From Proteobacteria bacterium SG_bin6 (GTDB lineage Bacteria; Pseudomonadota; Alphaproteobacteria; Sphingomonadales; Sphingomonadaceae), in assembly GCA_002083435.1 (NCBI GenBank), contig LWDJ01000024.1, positions 49,390 through 113,389 on the forward strand: a stretch of 64,000 bases of DNA, given 5' to 3'. The notes beneath the pieces were generated by a model. It was given only the letters and a program-made list of their open reading frames with translations, searched no databases and was not told where the DNA came from. The stretch's first letter is position 1, and each line of letters begins with the position of its first letter. Both the position numbers and the translations under genes were made by a program. This document shows, in pieces, positions 26,701 to 35,189 of this stretch.

Positions 26701-27213
26701 CAGTCGATGCTGGAGGAGGCGATCCTGGAGGCCAAGGCCGGCGGCAAGCTGAAACAAAGCCGAGACTTCTCGCCGCAGATAACCGTCGACGCGCCGATCC
26801 TGATCCCCGAGGATTATGTCCCCGATCTCGATCTGCGCATGGGCCTCTACCGCCGCCTGAACGAGATCGACGCGCCGCAGGGAATCGAAGCCTTCGCCGC
26901 CGAATTGATCGACCGCTTCGGAGCCCTGCCCGATGCGACCGAAAATCTCGTGCGCCTTATCGAGATCAAACTCCACGCCAAGCAGGCCGGCATCGCCAAG
27001 ATGGAAATCGGCCCGCGCGGCGCGCTCGTAAGCTTCCATGAGGATCGCCCGCCGAACGTTCCAGGGCTGCTCGCTTATGTCGAACGGCTGGGGGCGATCG
27101 CGAAGCTGCGGCCCGACAGCAAGTTCGTGCTGACGCGCGCCTGGGGCGATCCCAAGGCACGGCTGAACGGCGCGCTGCAACTGGCGAAGGGTCTTGCCAA
27201 GGCGGCGGGGTAA
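23734..27213 (+). CDS. mfd: transcription-repair coupling factor
   Basis: Translocase that displaces RNA polymerase stalled at DNA lesions and recruits UvrA. The 1159 residues run in the usual order: UvrB-homology modules (to about 340), the RNA-polymerase-interaction domain containing VVHSDHGIGRYTGL, the RecG-like motor with GDVGFGKT (Lys648) and DEEQ (743-746), QLRGRVGRSKTRAYAYL, and the C-terminal autoinhibitory domain. The upstream ATG (23734) lies behind the repeat-derived GAGGGGGG; a second ATG at 23761 (MPDLQKIL) lacks a comparable site but is the alternative. Confidence 0.97.
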   Translation: MQQNNPRNPMPDLQKILTARTPLTLAGVPSGFVPWLLGDLARAAGRVVLIAPDEAAMRAVAATAPYFAPDLQVLNFPAWDCLPYDRASPTLRTMAERVATLHALQAKSAQPQLILTTANAATQRTLTPFRIRQLVATLAPGERIARDRLALMLQANGYHRVETVTDSGEYAVRGGLVDLFPSGAEQALRLDFFGDEIESVRTFDPADQRTTGRIEGFTLLPASEALLDEDSVKRFRSRYRERFGASATGDPLYQAVSEGRRLAGMEHWLPLFEERLASLFDHLGDDALFLRDAGVPGAADARFEAIADYHANRVKAQSADPGSYRPLPPELLYLGREDWAAQLEAAKVHLLTPFHEPESDRVIEFGIDGPRDFAPERQSGANVYEAVADHAAKLAKAKKKLVLASYSPGARERLAGLLSDHGVKRLMKAESWQEAQGLAASGNVALTVLPLDHGFTGPELALLTEQDMLGDRLVRRAKRRKSTDAFLAELATLTPGDLVVHSDHGIGRYTGLISIPVGQSPHDCVALEYAGGDKLYVPVENIDVLTRYGSDEGASLDKLGGEAWQRRKARMKERIREIAGELIAIAAERALREGVVAEPDESGYAAFVDRFPFEETDDQDRAIGDVLGDLGAGKPMDRLVVGDVGFGKTEVALRAAFVAAMAGLQVAVICPTTLLARQHHQNFVQRFEGFPLRIGRLSRLVTAAEAKATREALKDGTMDIVIGTHAILAKQVEFKRLGLVVVDEEQRFGVTHKERLKALKNDVHVLTLTATPIPRTLQMAMSGLRELSVIQTPPVDRLAVRTYVMPWDPVVLREALLREHYRGGQSFFVTPRIADLPEIEEFLRESVPEVRYVVAHGQMAPTEVEERMSAFYDKKFEVLVSTTIVESGLDIPSANTMIIHRADRFGLAQLYQLRGRVGRSKTRAYAYLTTPADRVITETAEKRLKVLSDLDSLGAGFQLASHDLDIRGAGNLLGDEQSGHIKEVGYELYQSMLEEAILEAKAGGKLKQSRDFSPQITVDAPILIPEDYVPDLDLRMGLYRRLNEIDAPQGIEAFAAELIDRFGALPDATENLVRLIEIKLHAKQAGIAKMEIGPRGALVSFHEDRPPNVPGLLAYVERLGAIAKLRPDSKFVLTRAWGDPKARLNGALQLAKGLAKAAG

Positions 27214-27216
27214 TTC

Positions 27217-30123
27217 CTACCGCCGCTTGGCCCGCCCGACCGGGCGCGCGGGGCGATTGTCGTTCGCGGCGCGCGCGGTCTGTGGCAGCACCGCGAAGGT
27301 CCATTCGGTCTCCGGCTTCAGATATTTCTTCGCCGTATCGCGCAGTGCCTCGGGCGTCACGCCCGCGAGATCGCGGCTGAACCCACGCAAGGCCTCGATC
27401 CGGCGCGGGTCATAGGTCGCCCATTCGAGATTGGTGAACCAGAAGGTATTGCCGGTCGCGATGCGCGAGATCAGCTGGCGATAGGGACCGATCGTGCGTT
27501 GCAGCTCGTCCTGCCCGATCGGGTTGGCGGCGAGATCGGCGGCGATCTCACGGCTCAGCTTGAAGAAGAAATTGACCTTGTCGGGCGGCACCTGGCCGAT
27601 ACCGAGGATGCGCCCACCGCTCGCCAGGCCGACGGGCCAGCTGCTTTGGACATTGGGCGAATAGCTCGCGCCTGCGTCCTGGCGGAGTCGCTCGAACAGC
27701 CGATCGGTGAAGATCTGCGCGATCAGATCGAGTCGACGCGATTCGCTGATCCCGCCGACGCCGCCGCCGGTCGGCCAGGCGATCACCGCCACCGCCTGAT
27801 TGTCCGGGCCGGTATGGGTGCGCGTCACCGGGCGGCTGACGTGCGCCGCGAATTTCGGGCTGGTCGGCGGCAGGAGCGTATCACCACGCGAGGGCAGCGC
27901 ACCGATGGTCTGCGCGGCCGCCGCGATCGCCTCCTCGGCCTTCACATCGCCGAAGATTTGCAGTTCGACCGGGCCAGTCTTCAGCAGTGGCTCCCAAAAG
28001 GCGCGGAACTGCGCGGGGGTCGCCGCCTGGATCGCCGCGCGCGAGGGCGTCGCCCAGCGCTGGTCGCCGGCGCGGAGCAGACCTTCCAGGTCATGCCCCA
28101 GCACACCCTGAGGCGATGACTTATACCCGTCATAGCCGAGCAGGGTCGCCGCCTTGGCGCGCTCGAACGGCGCCGAGTCCCAGCGCGGGGCATAGAGCTT
28201 GAGCGCGATCAGCCGCAGCTGATCGGCCAGATCCTGCGGCGAGGTCGTGGCGCCCAGCACGAAGGCGTCGTCGTCGATCGCGAAGTCCAGTCCGATCCGT
28301 CGACCGTTGGTCAACTGGTCGAGCGCTTCCTGGTCGAGCGTGCCGATGCCCGCCTGCACCAAAGCGAGCGGCGCGGCCCAGAGCGGCGCCGGCTTGTCGG
28401 CGGGCAGCGCGTTATAGCCGCCGCCGAAGCGAACGCGGACGTAGACGCGGCCGGCCTCGGCATTGTTGGCGAACAGCATCAGCCGCGCGCCGTTGGTAAA
28501 CGTCACCTGCTCCATCCCCAGGTCGGTCAGCGCCTGGCGCGCCACGACCTTGCCGGCCGCGGGAAGCGCGGGAAGCTGCGACCAATCGGCCTTCACCAAC
28601 GGCCCGCGCTTAGTGCCGAGCTTCGACACATCGGCCTTCAGCGCCTGGGTCAGCTTGGTCGCGGCGGCGGGATCGGGGGTGCGGGTGTTGACGATCGCGC
28701 GCAACGCCCCCTGCATCACCCGCCGGGTCGAGGCCTGCATCGCCTGGGGCGTGAAGAAATTGGCCTGCTTCGCCCCCTGGAGAATCTGATAGGCGGTTTC
28801 GGGGGTGGTGACGGTCTCGCGAATATCGAGCGCGCTGCCCAGATCATCGGCCTGTTTCGCGCCGGCTTCCGCGCGCGCGGTTTCGACCTGGGTGCGCAGC
28901 AGCGTGTCATACTCGGCCACCTCGCGATCGATCTCGGCCTGATCGGGCAGGGTCGCCTCGGCATCGGCGATCACCGCGCGCACGTCCTTCAACGCCGCGA
29001 CCCAGTCCGTCGTCGGCACCACCGAGATGACGGTCGCATTGGCCGAACGCTGGATGTCGTCGATCGCGACATTGGCTTCGATGAAGCTGCCGCCACTGCG
29101 CGCGCGCTGTTCGAGCCGGCGGCTGATCAGGCGCAGCGCGATCACATCGACCATGCGCTTCTGGTTGAACAGCACGGTATCGGCGTTGAATACCCACGGA
29201 CGCATGAAGCCGACCTGCACCAGCGGCGGGATCGCGGTTTCAGCGGTCGCGCGGGTGATCGGCGTGCTAGGATCGGGCTTGCCGAAATCGGGATCGGGCG
29301 GATTGTCGCCCTTGCCACGCCAGCTCGAGAAGTTCTTGGTGACGAGCCGTTCCATCAGCGCCGGATCGACATCGCCCGACAGGATCACGACCGCGCGCTC
29401 CGGGCGGTACCAGCGATCGTGGAAGGCGAGCACCTTTTCGGCGGTCGCGGCTTGCAGCGTCTTGATCGTGCCGATCGGTGAGCGATCGGCGAGCGGCTGG
29501 CCGGCGAACAACGTCTCGCGCACCGCGTCCGAAAAGCGCACCTGTGGCCCCGGTGCCTCGCGCTGCTCGGCGAGCACCACCGGCCGCTCGGCATTCAGCG
29601 CCTGGTCGGTGATGTTGGGCTGGCTGACCATGCCCGATAGTATTTTGAGGCTCTCGTCGAGCCCCGCCTCGGTCGCGCCGGGCAGGTCGAGCTTGAAGGT
29701 GGTCGACACGGGCGACGTGACCGCGTTGGTGTCCGAGCCGAAGGTCGTTCCCAGCCGCTGCCAAACGCGTTTTGCCTCGCCGTCGGGCACATAGGCCGAG
29801 CCGCGGAACGACAGATGCTCGATCAGGTGCGCGAAGCCGCGCTCGCTTTCATCCTCATGGAGCGAGCCGGCGTCGATGCGCACCCGCACCGCCACCTGGC
29901 CCGGCGGCACCCCGTTGCGCCGAACCGCATAACGCAGGCCATTAGGCAGCTCGCCAAAACGCCAATCGGGATCGGGCGTGATGTCGCTGCCCTTGTACAG
30001 CCAGCCCGGCGCCTGTTGCGCGGTAGGGCGGGAGGTCTGCTGGGCGACGCCGACACCGATCGGGAGCAGAAGCGTCGCAACGGCGAGGAAAGCGGCGGGC
30101 AACCGCCGGAAGGCATGAGTCAT
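27217..30123 (-). CDS. secreted M16-family zinc metallopeptidase
   Basis: 968-residue peptidase with a signal peptide (hydrophobic residues 8-26, cleavage near GVAQQ) followed by two M16 halves. The inverted zinc motif is HLIEH (His99, Glu102, His103) in GFAHLIEHLSFRGS; the downstream Glu ligand is probably in RPVVLAEQRE. The second half lacks the zinc motif, as usual for pitrilysin-type clamshell enzymes. Periplasmic location is inferred; the substrate is unknown. Its stop lies three bases from the mfd stop on the other strand. Confidence 0.9.
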   Translation of the reverse strand: MTHAFRRLPAAFLAVATLLLPIGVGVAQQTSRPTAQQAPGWLYKGSDITPDPDWRFGELPNGLRYAVRRNGVPPGQVAVRVRIDAGSLHEDESERGFAHLIEHLSFRGSAYVPDGEAKRVWQRLGTTFGSDTNAVTSPVSTTFKLDLPGATEAGLDESLKILSGMVSQPNITDQALNAERPVVLAEQREAPGPQVRFSDAVRETLFAGQPLADRSPIGTIKTLQAATAEKVLAFHDRWYRPERAVVILSGDVDPALMERLVTKNFSSWRGKGDNPPDPDFGKPDPSTPITRATAETAIPPLVQVGFMRPWVFNADTVLFNQKRMVDVIALRLISRRLEQRARSGGSFIEANVAIDDIQRSANATVISVVPTTDWVAALKDVRAVIADAEATLPDQAEIDREVAEYDTLLRTQVETARAEAGAKQADDLGSALDIRETVTTPETAYQILQGAKQANFFTPQAMQASTRRVMQGALRAIVNTRTPDPAAATKLTQALKADVSKLGTKRGPLVKADWSQLPALPAAGKVVARQALTDLGMEQVTFTNGARLMLFANNAEAGRVYVRVRFGGGYNALPADKPAPLWAAPLALVQAGIGTLDQEALDQLTNGRRIGLDFAIDDDAFVLGATTSPQDLADQLRLIALKLYAPRWDSAPFERAKAATLLGYDGYKSSPQGVLGHDLEGLLRAGDQRWATPSRAAIQAATPAQFRAFWEPLLKTGPVELQIFGDVKAEEAIAAAAQTIGALPSRGDTLLPPTSPKFAAHVSRPVTRTHTGPDNQAVAVIAWPTGGGVGGISESRRLDLIAQIFTDRLFERLRQDAGASYSPNVQSSWPVGLASGGRILGIGQVPPDKVNFFFKLSREIAADLAANPIGQDELQRTIGPYRQLISRIATGNTFWFTNLEWATYDPRRIEALRGFSRDLAGVTPEALRDTAKKYLKPETEWTFAVLPQTARAANDNRPARPVGRAKRR

Positions 30124-30223
30124 GCGGTTCGTGTAGCCGCGCCTGAGCCCACAAGCCAGCGTCCGACGCCCGACCGTTGCCGCGGCCGATAATTTCGATG
30201 GCGAAAAGCTCCAAGAAGCCGCC

Positions 30224-30271
30224 TTGATTTGCCATTATTTCGCCGGAAGAGGGCATTAGCTGGCAAATCAA
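30224..30271. promoter_or_regulatory. 11-bp inverted repeat between the divergent M16 and LpxO-like genes
   Basis: TTGATTTGCCA (30224-30234) is repeated exactly in inverse as TGGCAAATCAA (30261-30271), 26 bases apart, in a locally A+T-rich part of the 228-bp divergent intergenic region. It could be a two-half-site operator or a large hairpin in the 5' leader of the downstream gene. Confidence 0.5.
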
Positions 30272-30351
30272 ACAAGACCAGCAAAGGCCATCGTCCAGCA
30301 GCAGCGGCGCGCCGCGTGATCCAAGCCGGCGCGCGAACAGGAACTGCGTGA

Positions 30352-31221
30352 ATGACCGACTCCAACCTGTCGCGGCACGATTTTACAAGCCAGGAAGTTG
30401 CATTTCGCGGCGCGCATGAACCCCCCGCCGGCATGGTGCCCGACCTGAACGTCATCTCCGGCGCCCCCGCCCCTGGCGCCGAGATGAAGGCCGAGCGGAA
30501 CCGTCCCTTCATCATCAAGCTCGGCAAGGCTTTACGCGGCATTTTCGATCATTTGATCGGCACTTCCTCGCTGGTGCCGAACGATCCTGTGCTCGACGTG
30601 CGCGATTTCGCTTGGACGCAAAAGCTGCGCGACAATTGGCAGGCGATCCGCGAGGAGGCCATGGCGGTCGCGCTTGTTGGCCAAGCGGCACCCTCGCTCG
30701 CCACGATCTCGCCCGATCACCGCTCGATCGCCGAGGTGAACAAGTGGCGGTCCTTTTTCCTCTATGGCTATGGCTACGCGATCGAGGACAATCTGGCGCG
30801 CTGCCCACGCACGGCGGCGGTGGTGGAGCAGGTGCCGGGGCTGAACAGCGCTTTCTTCTCGATCCTCGCGCCCGGCACCCATATCCCCGATCATCGCGGG
30901 GTGACCAAGGGACTGATCACCTGCCATCTCGGGCTGATCGTCCCCACCGATGGCGATGTGCGGATGCGGGTGAAGGACCGGATCGTCCGCTGGGCGGAGG
31001 GTGAGACCCTCGTTTTCGACGACACCTATCGTCACGAGGTTTGGAACGACAGTGAATCGACACGCGTCGTCCTGCTGATCCAGTTCGAGCGCCCCTTGCG
31101 CCAACCGGGCAAGTGGTTCGCCGACTTCTTCATGGGCTTCGTCCGCCGCTCCGCTTTCGTCCAGGAGGCGAGAGACAATATCAACGCCTGGAACGCGGCG
31201 GTGAAGCAGCTCGACGGGTAA
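30352..31221 (+). CDS. aspartyl/asparaginyl beta-hydroxylase family protein (LpxO-like)
   Basis: 289-residue Fe(II)/2-oxoglutarate dioxygenase. The family core is visible from APGTHIPDHRG through CHLGL, where His192 is a likely iron ligand, to FDDTYRHEVWND with His228, followed by RVVLLIQFERP with the Arg expected to bind 2-oxoglutarate. Close relatives (LpxO) 2-hydroxylate the secondary acyl chain of lipid A; the weakly hydrophobic segment near 137-143 is shorter than in membrane-anchored LpxO. In sphingolipid-bearing relatives the lipid substrate may differ. AGGAA precedes the ATG. A patatin gene follows. Confidence 0.82.
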   Translation: MTDSNLSRHDFTSQEVAFRGAHEPPAGMVPDLNVISGAPAPGAEMKAERNRPFIIKLGKALRGIFDHLIGTSSLVPNDPVLDVRDFAWTQKLRDNWQAIREEAMAVALVGQAAPSLATISPDHRSIAEVNKWRSFFLYGYGYAIEDNLARCPRTAAVVEQVPGLNSAFFSILAPGTHIPDHRGVTKGLITCHLGLIVPTDGDVRMRVKDRIVRWAEGETLVFDDTYRHEVWNDSESTRVVLLIQFERPLRQPGKWFADFFMGFVRRSAFVQEARDNINAWNAAVKQLDG

Positions 31222-31294
31222 AGCTGGAGGCGCTGGTTAGCCTACACCCCGCAGCCCATGATAATCGCTCCGCCGGACCTGGCGGGAAGATTGT

Positions 31295-32353
31295 ATGGAA
31301 CAGCGGACACGCTTCATCCTGACGGTGGACGGCGGCGGCATTCGCGGGCTCGCCCCGGCGCTGATCCTGCAGCGGTTGGAACGGCTTCATGCCGACGCTT
31401 GCGCCATCCGGGGCAAGCCGCCCAAGCAGCTCCACCAATGTTTCGATCTGATGGGCGGCACCTCGACCGGCGGGATCATCGTCGCGGGCCTGGCGGCGCC
31501 GGGTCGCATCGCGGGCATGGCAGCCTCCACCCCCGCCGATCTGGTGTCGATCTACGCCGATCATGGCCGCGAAATCTTTCCGAATGTGCCGTTCAAGCTG
31601 CTCCGAGGTCTGCTCGGGCCGATCTACAGCGCGGCACCGCTCGAGCGCGTGCTGCGCGAACGGTTGGGCGAGAGCCTGCTCAGCGCCGCGCTCACCAATA
31701 TCGTCCTCTGCGCCTATGATACCGTCGCGCGCCAGGCCCGGTTCCTCGCAGGCGGCCCGGGCTATCGCAACGATCCGCGCGAGGCGGACTATCGCCTGCG
31801 TGACGCCGCCCGCGCCACTTCCGCCGCGCCGACCTATTTCCCGCCGGCGTGGATCGAGGAATTGGCCCCCGAACACACCAAGCGCACGCTGATCGACGGT
31901 GGCGTTTTCGCCAATGATCCCAGCCTTGCGACCTATGTCGAGGCGCTGAAGCTCGGCTGGCGCGAGGATCGTATCGAAATGCTGTCGCTCGGCACCGGCA
32001 GCCAGAACCGGCCCTATGCCTATCGCTTGATCGACGGTTGGGGCGCGATCAGCTGGCTGCTTCACGCCGGCGATCACCCGCTGATCTCGATCCTGATGCA
32101 GGGCGCGTCGAGCACCACCGCCTATCAGATGAACCAGCTGCTCAACATCGGGCCGGCGGATCGCCGCTACGCCCGGATCGACGGCCCACTGGCGGGGGTG
32201 AACGACGCACTCGACGATGCCAGCCCCGCCAACATCGCCGCGATCGAGCGGTTGGTCGAACATTGGCTGGCGGCGACCAACCAATTTGAGCCACAAAAGA
32301 GCAACGCAGTGTTGCTGGAGGAATGGGCGGCGCGGCTGGCCGATCGGGCTTGA
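31295..32353 (+). CDS. patatin-like phospholipase
   Basis: 352-residue lipid acyl hydrolase. The oxyanion-hole motif is DGGGIRGL (12-19), the nucleophile Ser57 is in GGTSTGG, and the dyad Asp201 in LIDGGVFAND. There is no signal peptide, so it should act at the inner face of the membrane or in the cytoplasm. The form of the N-terminus (FILTVDGGGIRGLAP) recalls CapV and related bacterial patatins, but no cyclic-nucleotide synthase or other defence gene is nearby. GGGAAG precedes the ATG. The lipid-modifying hydroxylase gene lies 73 bp upstream. Confidence 0.88.
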   Translation: MEQRTRFILTVDGGGIRGLAPALILQRLERLHADACAIRGKPPKQLHQCFDLMGGTSTGGIIVAGLAAPGRIAGMAASTPADLVSIYADHGREIFPNVPFKLLRGLLGPIYSAAPLERVLRERLGESLLSAALTNIVLCAYDTVARQARFLAGGPGYRNDPREADYRLRDAARATSAAPTYFPPAWIEELAPEHTKRTLIDGGVFANDPSLATYVEALKLGWREDRIEMLSLGTGSQNRPYAYRLIDGWGAISWLLHAGDHPLISILMQGASSTTAYQMNQLLNIGPADRRYARIDGPLAGVNDALDDASPANIAAIERLVEHWLAATNQFEPQKSNAVLLEEWAARLADRA

Positions 32354-32375
32354 TCGCTCGCGCCGCGCGCGCCAC

Positions 32376-32957
32376 ATGAGCCCCATGCTGATCGAAACCG
32401 AAACAACGCCCAACCCCTCGACACTCAAATTCCTGCCCGGCCGCGCCGTGATGGCCTCGGGAACGCGCGACTTCGCCTCCGCGGAAGCCGCCGCCGCCTC
32501 CCCGCTCGCCGAAGCACTGTTCGATCTGGGCGACGTGACCGGCGTTTTCTTCGGCCGAGATTTCATCTCAGTCACCGCCGCGCCGGGGACCGATTGGGCG
32601 CGTTTGAAGCCGGACGTGCTGGGGCTGTTGCTCGATCATTTCTCGGCCGACATGCCGCTGTTCAAGCAGGGCGGCGCCGATTTCAGCGTGCCGAGCGGGG
32701 ACGAGACCTTCGCCAGCGATCCCGCAGATGCCGAGATCGTCGAGCAGATTCAGGATCTGATCGCGACGCGCATCCGCCCCGCGGTGCAGGGCGACGGTGG
32801 CGACATCACCTATCGCGGGTTCGAAAAGGGCCGCGTCTATCTCTCGATGCACGGCGCCTGCGCCGGTTGCCCAAGCTCGACCGCGACGCTCAAGAACGGG
32901 ATCGAGCAATTGCTGCGTTATTACGTGCCCGAAGTGACCGAGGTTCGCGCGGTCTAG
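32376..32957 (+). CDS. NfuA-like Fe-S scaffold protein (Nfu N-domain plus NifU C-domain)
   Basis: Carrier that delivers [4Fe-4S] clusters to target enzymes. The first 90 residues form the Nfu N-terminal domain (TPNPSTLKFLPG near the start), and the C-terminal NifU-like domain contains the cluster cysteines Cys162 and Cys165 in HGACAGCPSS, preceded by VQGDGGDI. Two starts are possible: ATG 32376 (MSP-MLIE, used here, 193 residues) or ATG 32385; neither has a strong ribosome binding site. The RutE-like gene follows after 20 bp. Confidence 0.92.
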   Translation: MSPMLIETETTPNPSTLKFLPGRAVMASGTRDFASAEAAAASPLAEALFDLGDVTGVFFGRDFISVTAAPGTDWARLKPDVLGLLLDHFSADMPLFKQGGADFSVPSGDETFASDPADAEIVEQIQDLIATRIRPAVQGDGGDITYRGFEKGRVYLSMHGACAGCPSSTATLKNGIEQLLRYYVPEVTEVRAV

Positions 32958-32977
32958 CCCCAATGAAAGGACGTGTG

Positions 32978-33571
32978 ATGCACGAGAAGCTCGGCGACGC
33001 CGCGCTCGACCGGATTTTCCGCGAGGCGCGCACGGCAAACGGCTTTACCGACGCGCCCTTCACCCAAGCCGACGCGCACGCGATCTGGGAGCTGGTGAAG
33101 TTCGGCCCGACCTCCGCCAACCAGCTGCCCGCGCGCTTCATCTGGTGCCTGAGCCAGGCATCGCGTGATCGGCTCGCGGCGCACGCCAGCGGCACCAACG
33201 CGCCCAAGATCAAGGCGGCGCCCGCCGCCGTGATCATCGCCATGGACGAGAATTTCCACGAGCATCTGCCCGAACTGTTCCCGCATGCCGATGCGAAAAG
33301 CTGGTTCGAGGGTAATCTGGCGCTGCGCCAGGCCTCGGCGATGCGCAACGCCTCGCTGCAGGGCGCCTATCTGATCGTCGCCGCGCGCGCGCTGGGGTTC
33401 GATGTCGGGCCGATGTCGGGCTTCAACAACGCAGCACTCGACGCCGATTTCTTCGCCGAGACGCCGCTCATCAGATCGAACTTCATCGCAACGCTGGGGG
33501 TGGCCGATCCGGCGACGATCTTCCCGCGGTCGCCGCGCCCGCCGTTCGCGCGGTTCAACAGCCTCGCCTGA
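32978..33571 (+). CDS. nitroreductase-family malonic semialdehyde reductase (RutE/HadB type)
   Basis: 197-residue flavoprotein of the nitroreductase fold. Its N-terminus (IFREARTANGFTD, then WELVKFGPTSANQLPARF) and the segment GFDVGPMSGFNN fit the RutE/HadB subgroup, which reduces 3-oxopropanoate (malonic semialdehyde) to 3-hydroxypropanoate in pyrimidine breakdown. No other rut genes are in the window, so a broader detoxification role is possible. The ATG at 32978 has AAAGGA seven bases upstream; an ATG at 32963 is the alternative. Confidence 0.83.
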   Translation: MHEKLGDAALDRIFREARTANGFTDAPFTQADAHAIWELVKFGPTSANQLPARFIWCLSQASRDRLAAHASGTNAPKIKAAPAAVIIAMDENFHEHLPELFPHADAKSWFEGNLALRQASAMRNASLQGAYLIVAARALGFDVGPMSGFNNAALDADFFAETPLIRSNFIATLGVADPATIFPRSPRPPFARFNSLA

Positions 33572-33625
33572 AAACCCTTGCCCTGCCCCGCCCGCTCGCG
33601 CCATGGCGCGCGGCGGGAGGGTGAG

Positions 33626-34651
33626 GTGAAGGTCGACGCTTTCGATTTCGAGCTGCCACAGGAACGGATCGCGCTGCGCCCGGTGAGCCCGCGCGACGCG
33701 GCGCGGATGCTCGTCGTGCGCCCCGACGCGTTCGAGGACGCGGGCGTGCGCGACCTGCCGCGCCTGCTCACCACGCGCGATATTCTGGTGTTCAACGATA
33801 CCCGCGTCATTCCCGCCCAGCTCGAAGGCCGGCGGGGCGAGGCAAGCATCGGGGCGACGCTGCACAAGCGCGAAGGCCCGCGCCGCTGGCGCGCTTTCAT
33901 CCGCAACGCCAAGCGGCTGCACGATGGCGACCGGATCGACTTCGGCCCCGATGCGACCGCCATCGCCCGGGATCGCGCCGCCGATGGCAGTTTCGCGCTC
34001 GAATTCGAAGGCGACGAGCCCGTCGAGCTGCTGCTCGAACGCGTCGGCACCATGCCGCTGCCTCCGTATATCGCCAGCAAGCGGGAGATCGACGCGCGCG
34101 ACCGCGACGATTACCAGACAATGTTCGCGCGGCAGGAAGGCGCCGTCGCCGCCCCCACCGCCTCGCTCCACTTCACCCCCGAACTGATGGCGGCGCTCGA
34201 TGCAGCCGGCATCCAGCACGCGACGCTAACCCTGCACGTCGGTGCGGGCACGTTCCTGCCGGTAAAGGCCGACGATACCGACGATCACCAGATGCACGCC
34301 GAATGGGGCCGGCTGGACGCGGCGACCGCCGATCGCTTGAACGCGGTACGCGCGCGCGGGGGGCGAATCGTGGCGGTTGGCACGACCGTGCTGCGCCTGC
34401 TCGAAAGCGCGACAGGCGACGACCGGGTGATCCGCCCGTTCGAGGGCGACACGGCGATCTTCATCACCCCCGGCTATCGCTTCAGGGGGGTGGATGCGTT
34501 GATGACCAATTTCCACCTGCCGTGCTCGACACTGTTCATGCTCGTTTCGGCGCTGATGGGGCTGGAGCGGATGCAGGCGGCCTATGCTCACGCGATCGCG
34601 CATGAGTATCGCTTTTATTCCTATGGCGATTCGTCGCTGCTCATTCCATGA
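33626..34651 (+). CDS. queA: S-adenosylmethionine:tRNA ribosyltransferase-isomerase
   Basis: Builds epoxyqueuosine at the wobble position of tRNAs by transferring the ribosyl group of S-adenosylmethionine. Landmarks: FDFELPQERIALRP at the start, FNDTRVIPAQL, GAVAAPTASLHFT, LTLHVGAGTFLPV, and the C-terminal TNFHLPCSTLFMLVSALMG with YRFYSYGD. The GTG at 33626 follows GGGAGGG and gives the normal length of 341 residues; earlier starts only add basic low-complexity sequence. A tgt gene, the usual partner, is not in the window. Confidence 0.96.
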   Translation: MKVDAFDFELPQERIALRPVSPRDAARMLVVRPDAFEDAGVRDLPRLLTTRDILVFNDTRVIPAQLEGRRGEASIGATLHKREGPRRWRAFIRNAKRLHDGDRIDFGPDATAIARDRAADGSFALEFEGDEPVELLLERVGTMPLPPYIASKREIDARDRDDYQTMFARQEGAVAAPTASLHFTPELMAALDAAGIQHATLTLHVGAGTFLPVKADDTDDHQMHAEWGRLDAATADRLNAVRARGGRIVAVGTTVLRLLESATGDDRVIRPFEGDTAIFITPGYRFRGVDALMTNFHLPCSTLFMLVSALMGLERMQAAYAHAIAHEYRFYSYGDSSLLIP

Positions 34652-34660
34652 AGGCCGCCC

Positions 34661-35185
34661 GTGAAAGCTAGTCTGCGTCGCCTTGCCCCCCTGTTGCTGG
34701 TCGCCACGGCGCCCGCGTTCGCGCAGCAGCCGGAGGGGGTCCCACCGCCGCGCGATCCGCGCACCCCGCCGCAATCGACGATCATGGCCGAGCCAATGGC
34801 GCTGTTCATCGCCGCGAGCGACGCTGACGGCGACGCAAAGGTGACGCCTGCCGAACTCAGCGCCGCCGTCGCGCGAAGCTTCGCCGCGATCGACGTGACG
34901 AAGGCGGGCAGCATCGGCTATATCGCCTTCGCCGATTGGGCCGAGCGCTGGCTGGGGGATCGCAACGCCCTGCCCAGCCCGTTCGATGTCGATGCCGATC
35001 AGGACAATCGCATCACCCTTGCCGAGCTGCGGGGCGCCTTCACCCGCGAATTCAGCCGGTTCGATCGCAATAAGGATGGCGCGATCACCCGCAACGAGCT
35101 GCTGACGCTTACCGGCGGCCTAGGCCGCGGCGGCTTTGGCGAGGGGCCGGGCGGCGGCCGACGCGGTCGCGGCGATCGGCGTTAA
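34661..35185 (+). CDS. secreted EF-hand calcium-binding protein
   Basis: 174 residues: a signal peptide (hydrophobic 8-20, cleavage near AFAQQ), then EF-hand loops. Clear loops are DADGDAKVTPAE, DADQDNRITLAE and DRNKDGAITRNE; a fourth (around VTKAGSIGYIAF) is degenerate. The C-terminus is Gly/Arg-rich. It is probably a periplasmic calcium-binding or signalling protein of unknown partner. The GTG at 34661 has AAGG six bases upstream and lies nine bases after the queA stop. Confidence 0.87.
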   Translation: MKASLRRLAPLLLVATAPAFAQQPEGVPPPRDPRTPPQSTIMAEPMALFIAASDADGDAKVTPAELSAAVARSFAAIDVTKAGSIGYIAFADWAERWLGDRNALPSPFDVDADQDNRITLAELRGAFTREFSRFDRNKDGAITRNELLTLTGGLGRGGFGEGPGGGRRGRGDRR

Positions 35186-35189
35186 GCGG

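Noticed and set aside
31295..32353. Patatin as CapV effector of a CBASS-type defence system
   Set aside because: The N-terminal pattern is similar, but there is no cyclic nucleotide synthase, E1/E2 or other defence gene within the window; neighbours are metabolic.
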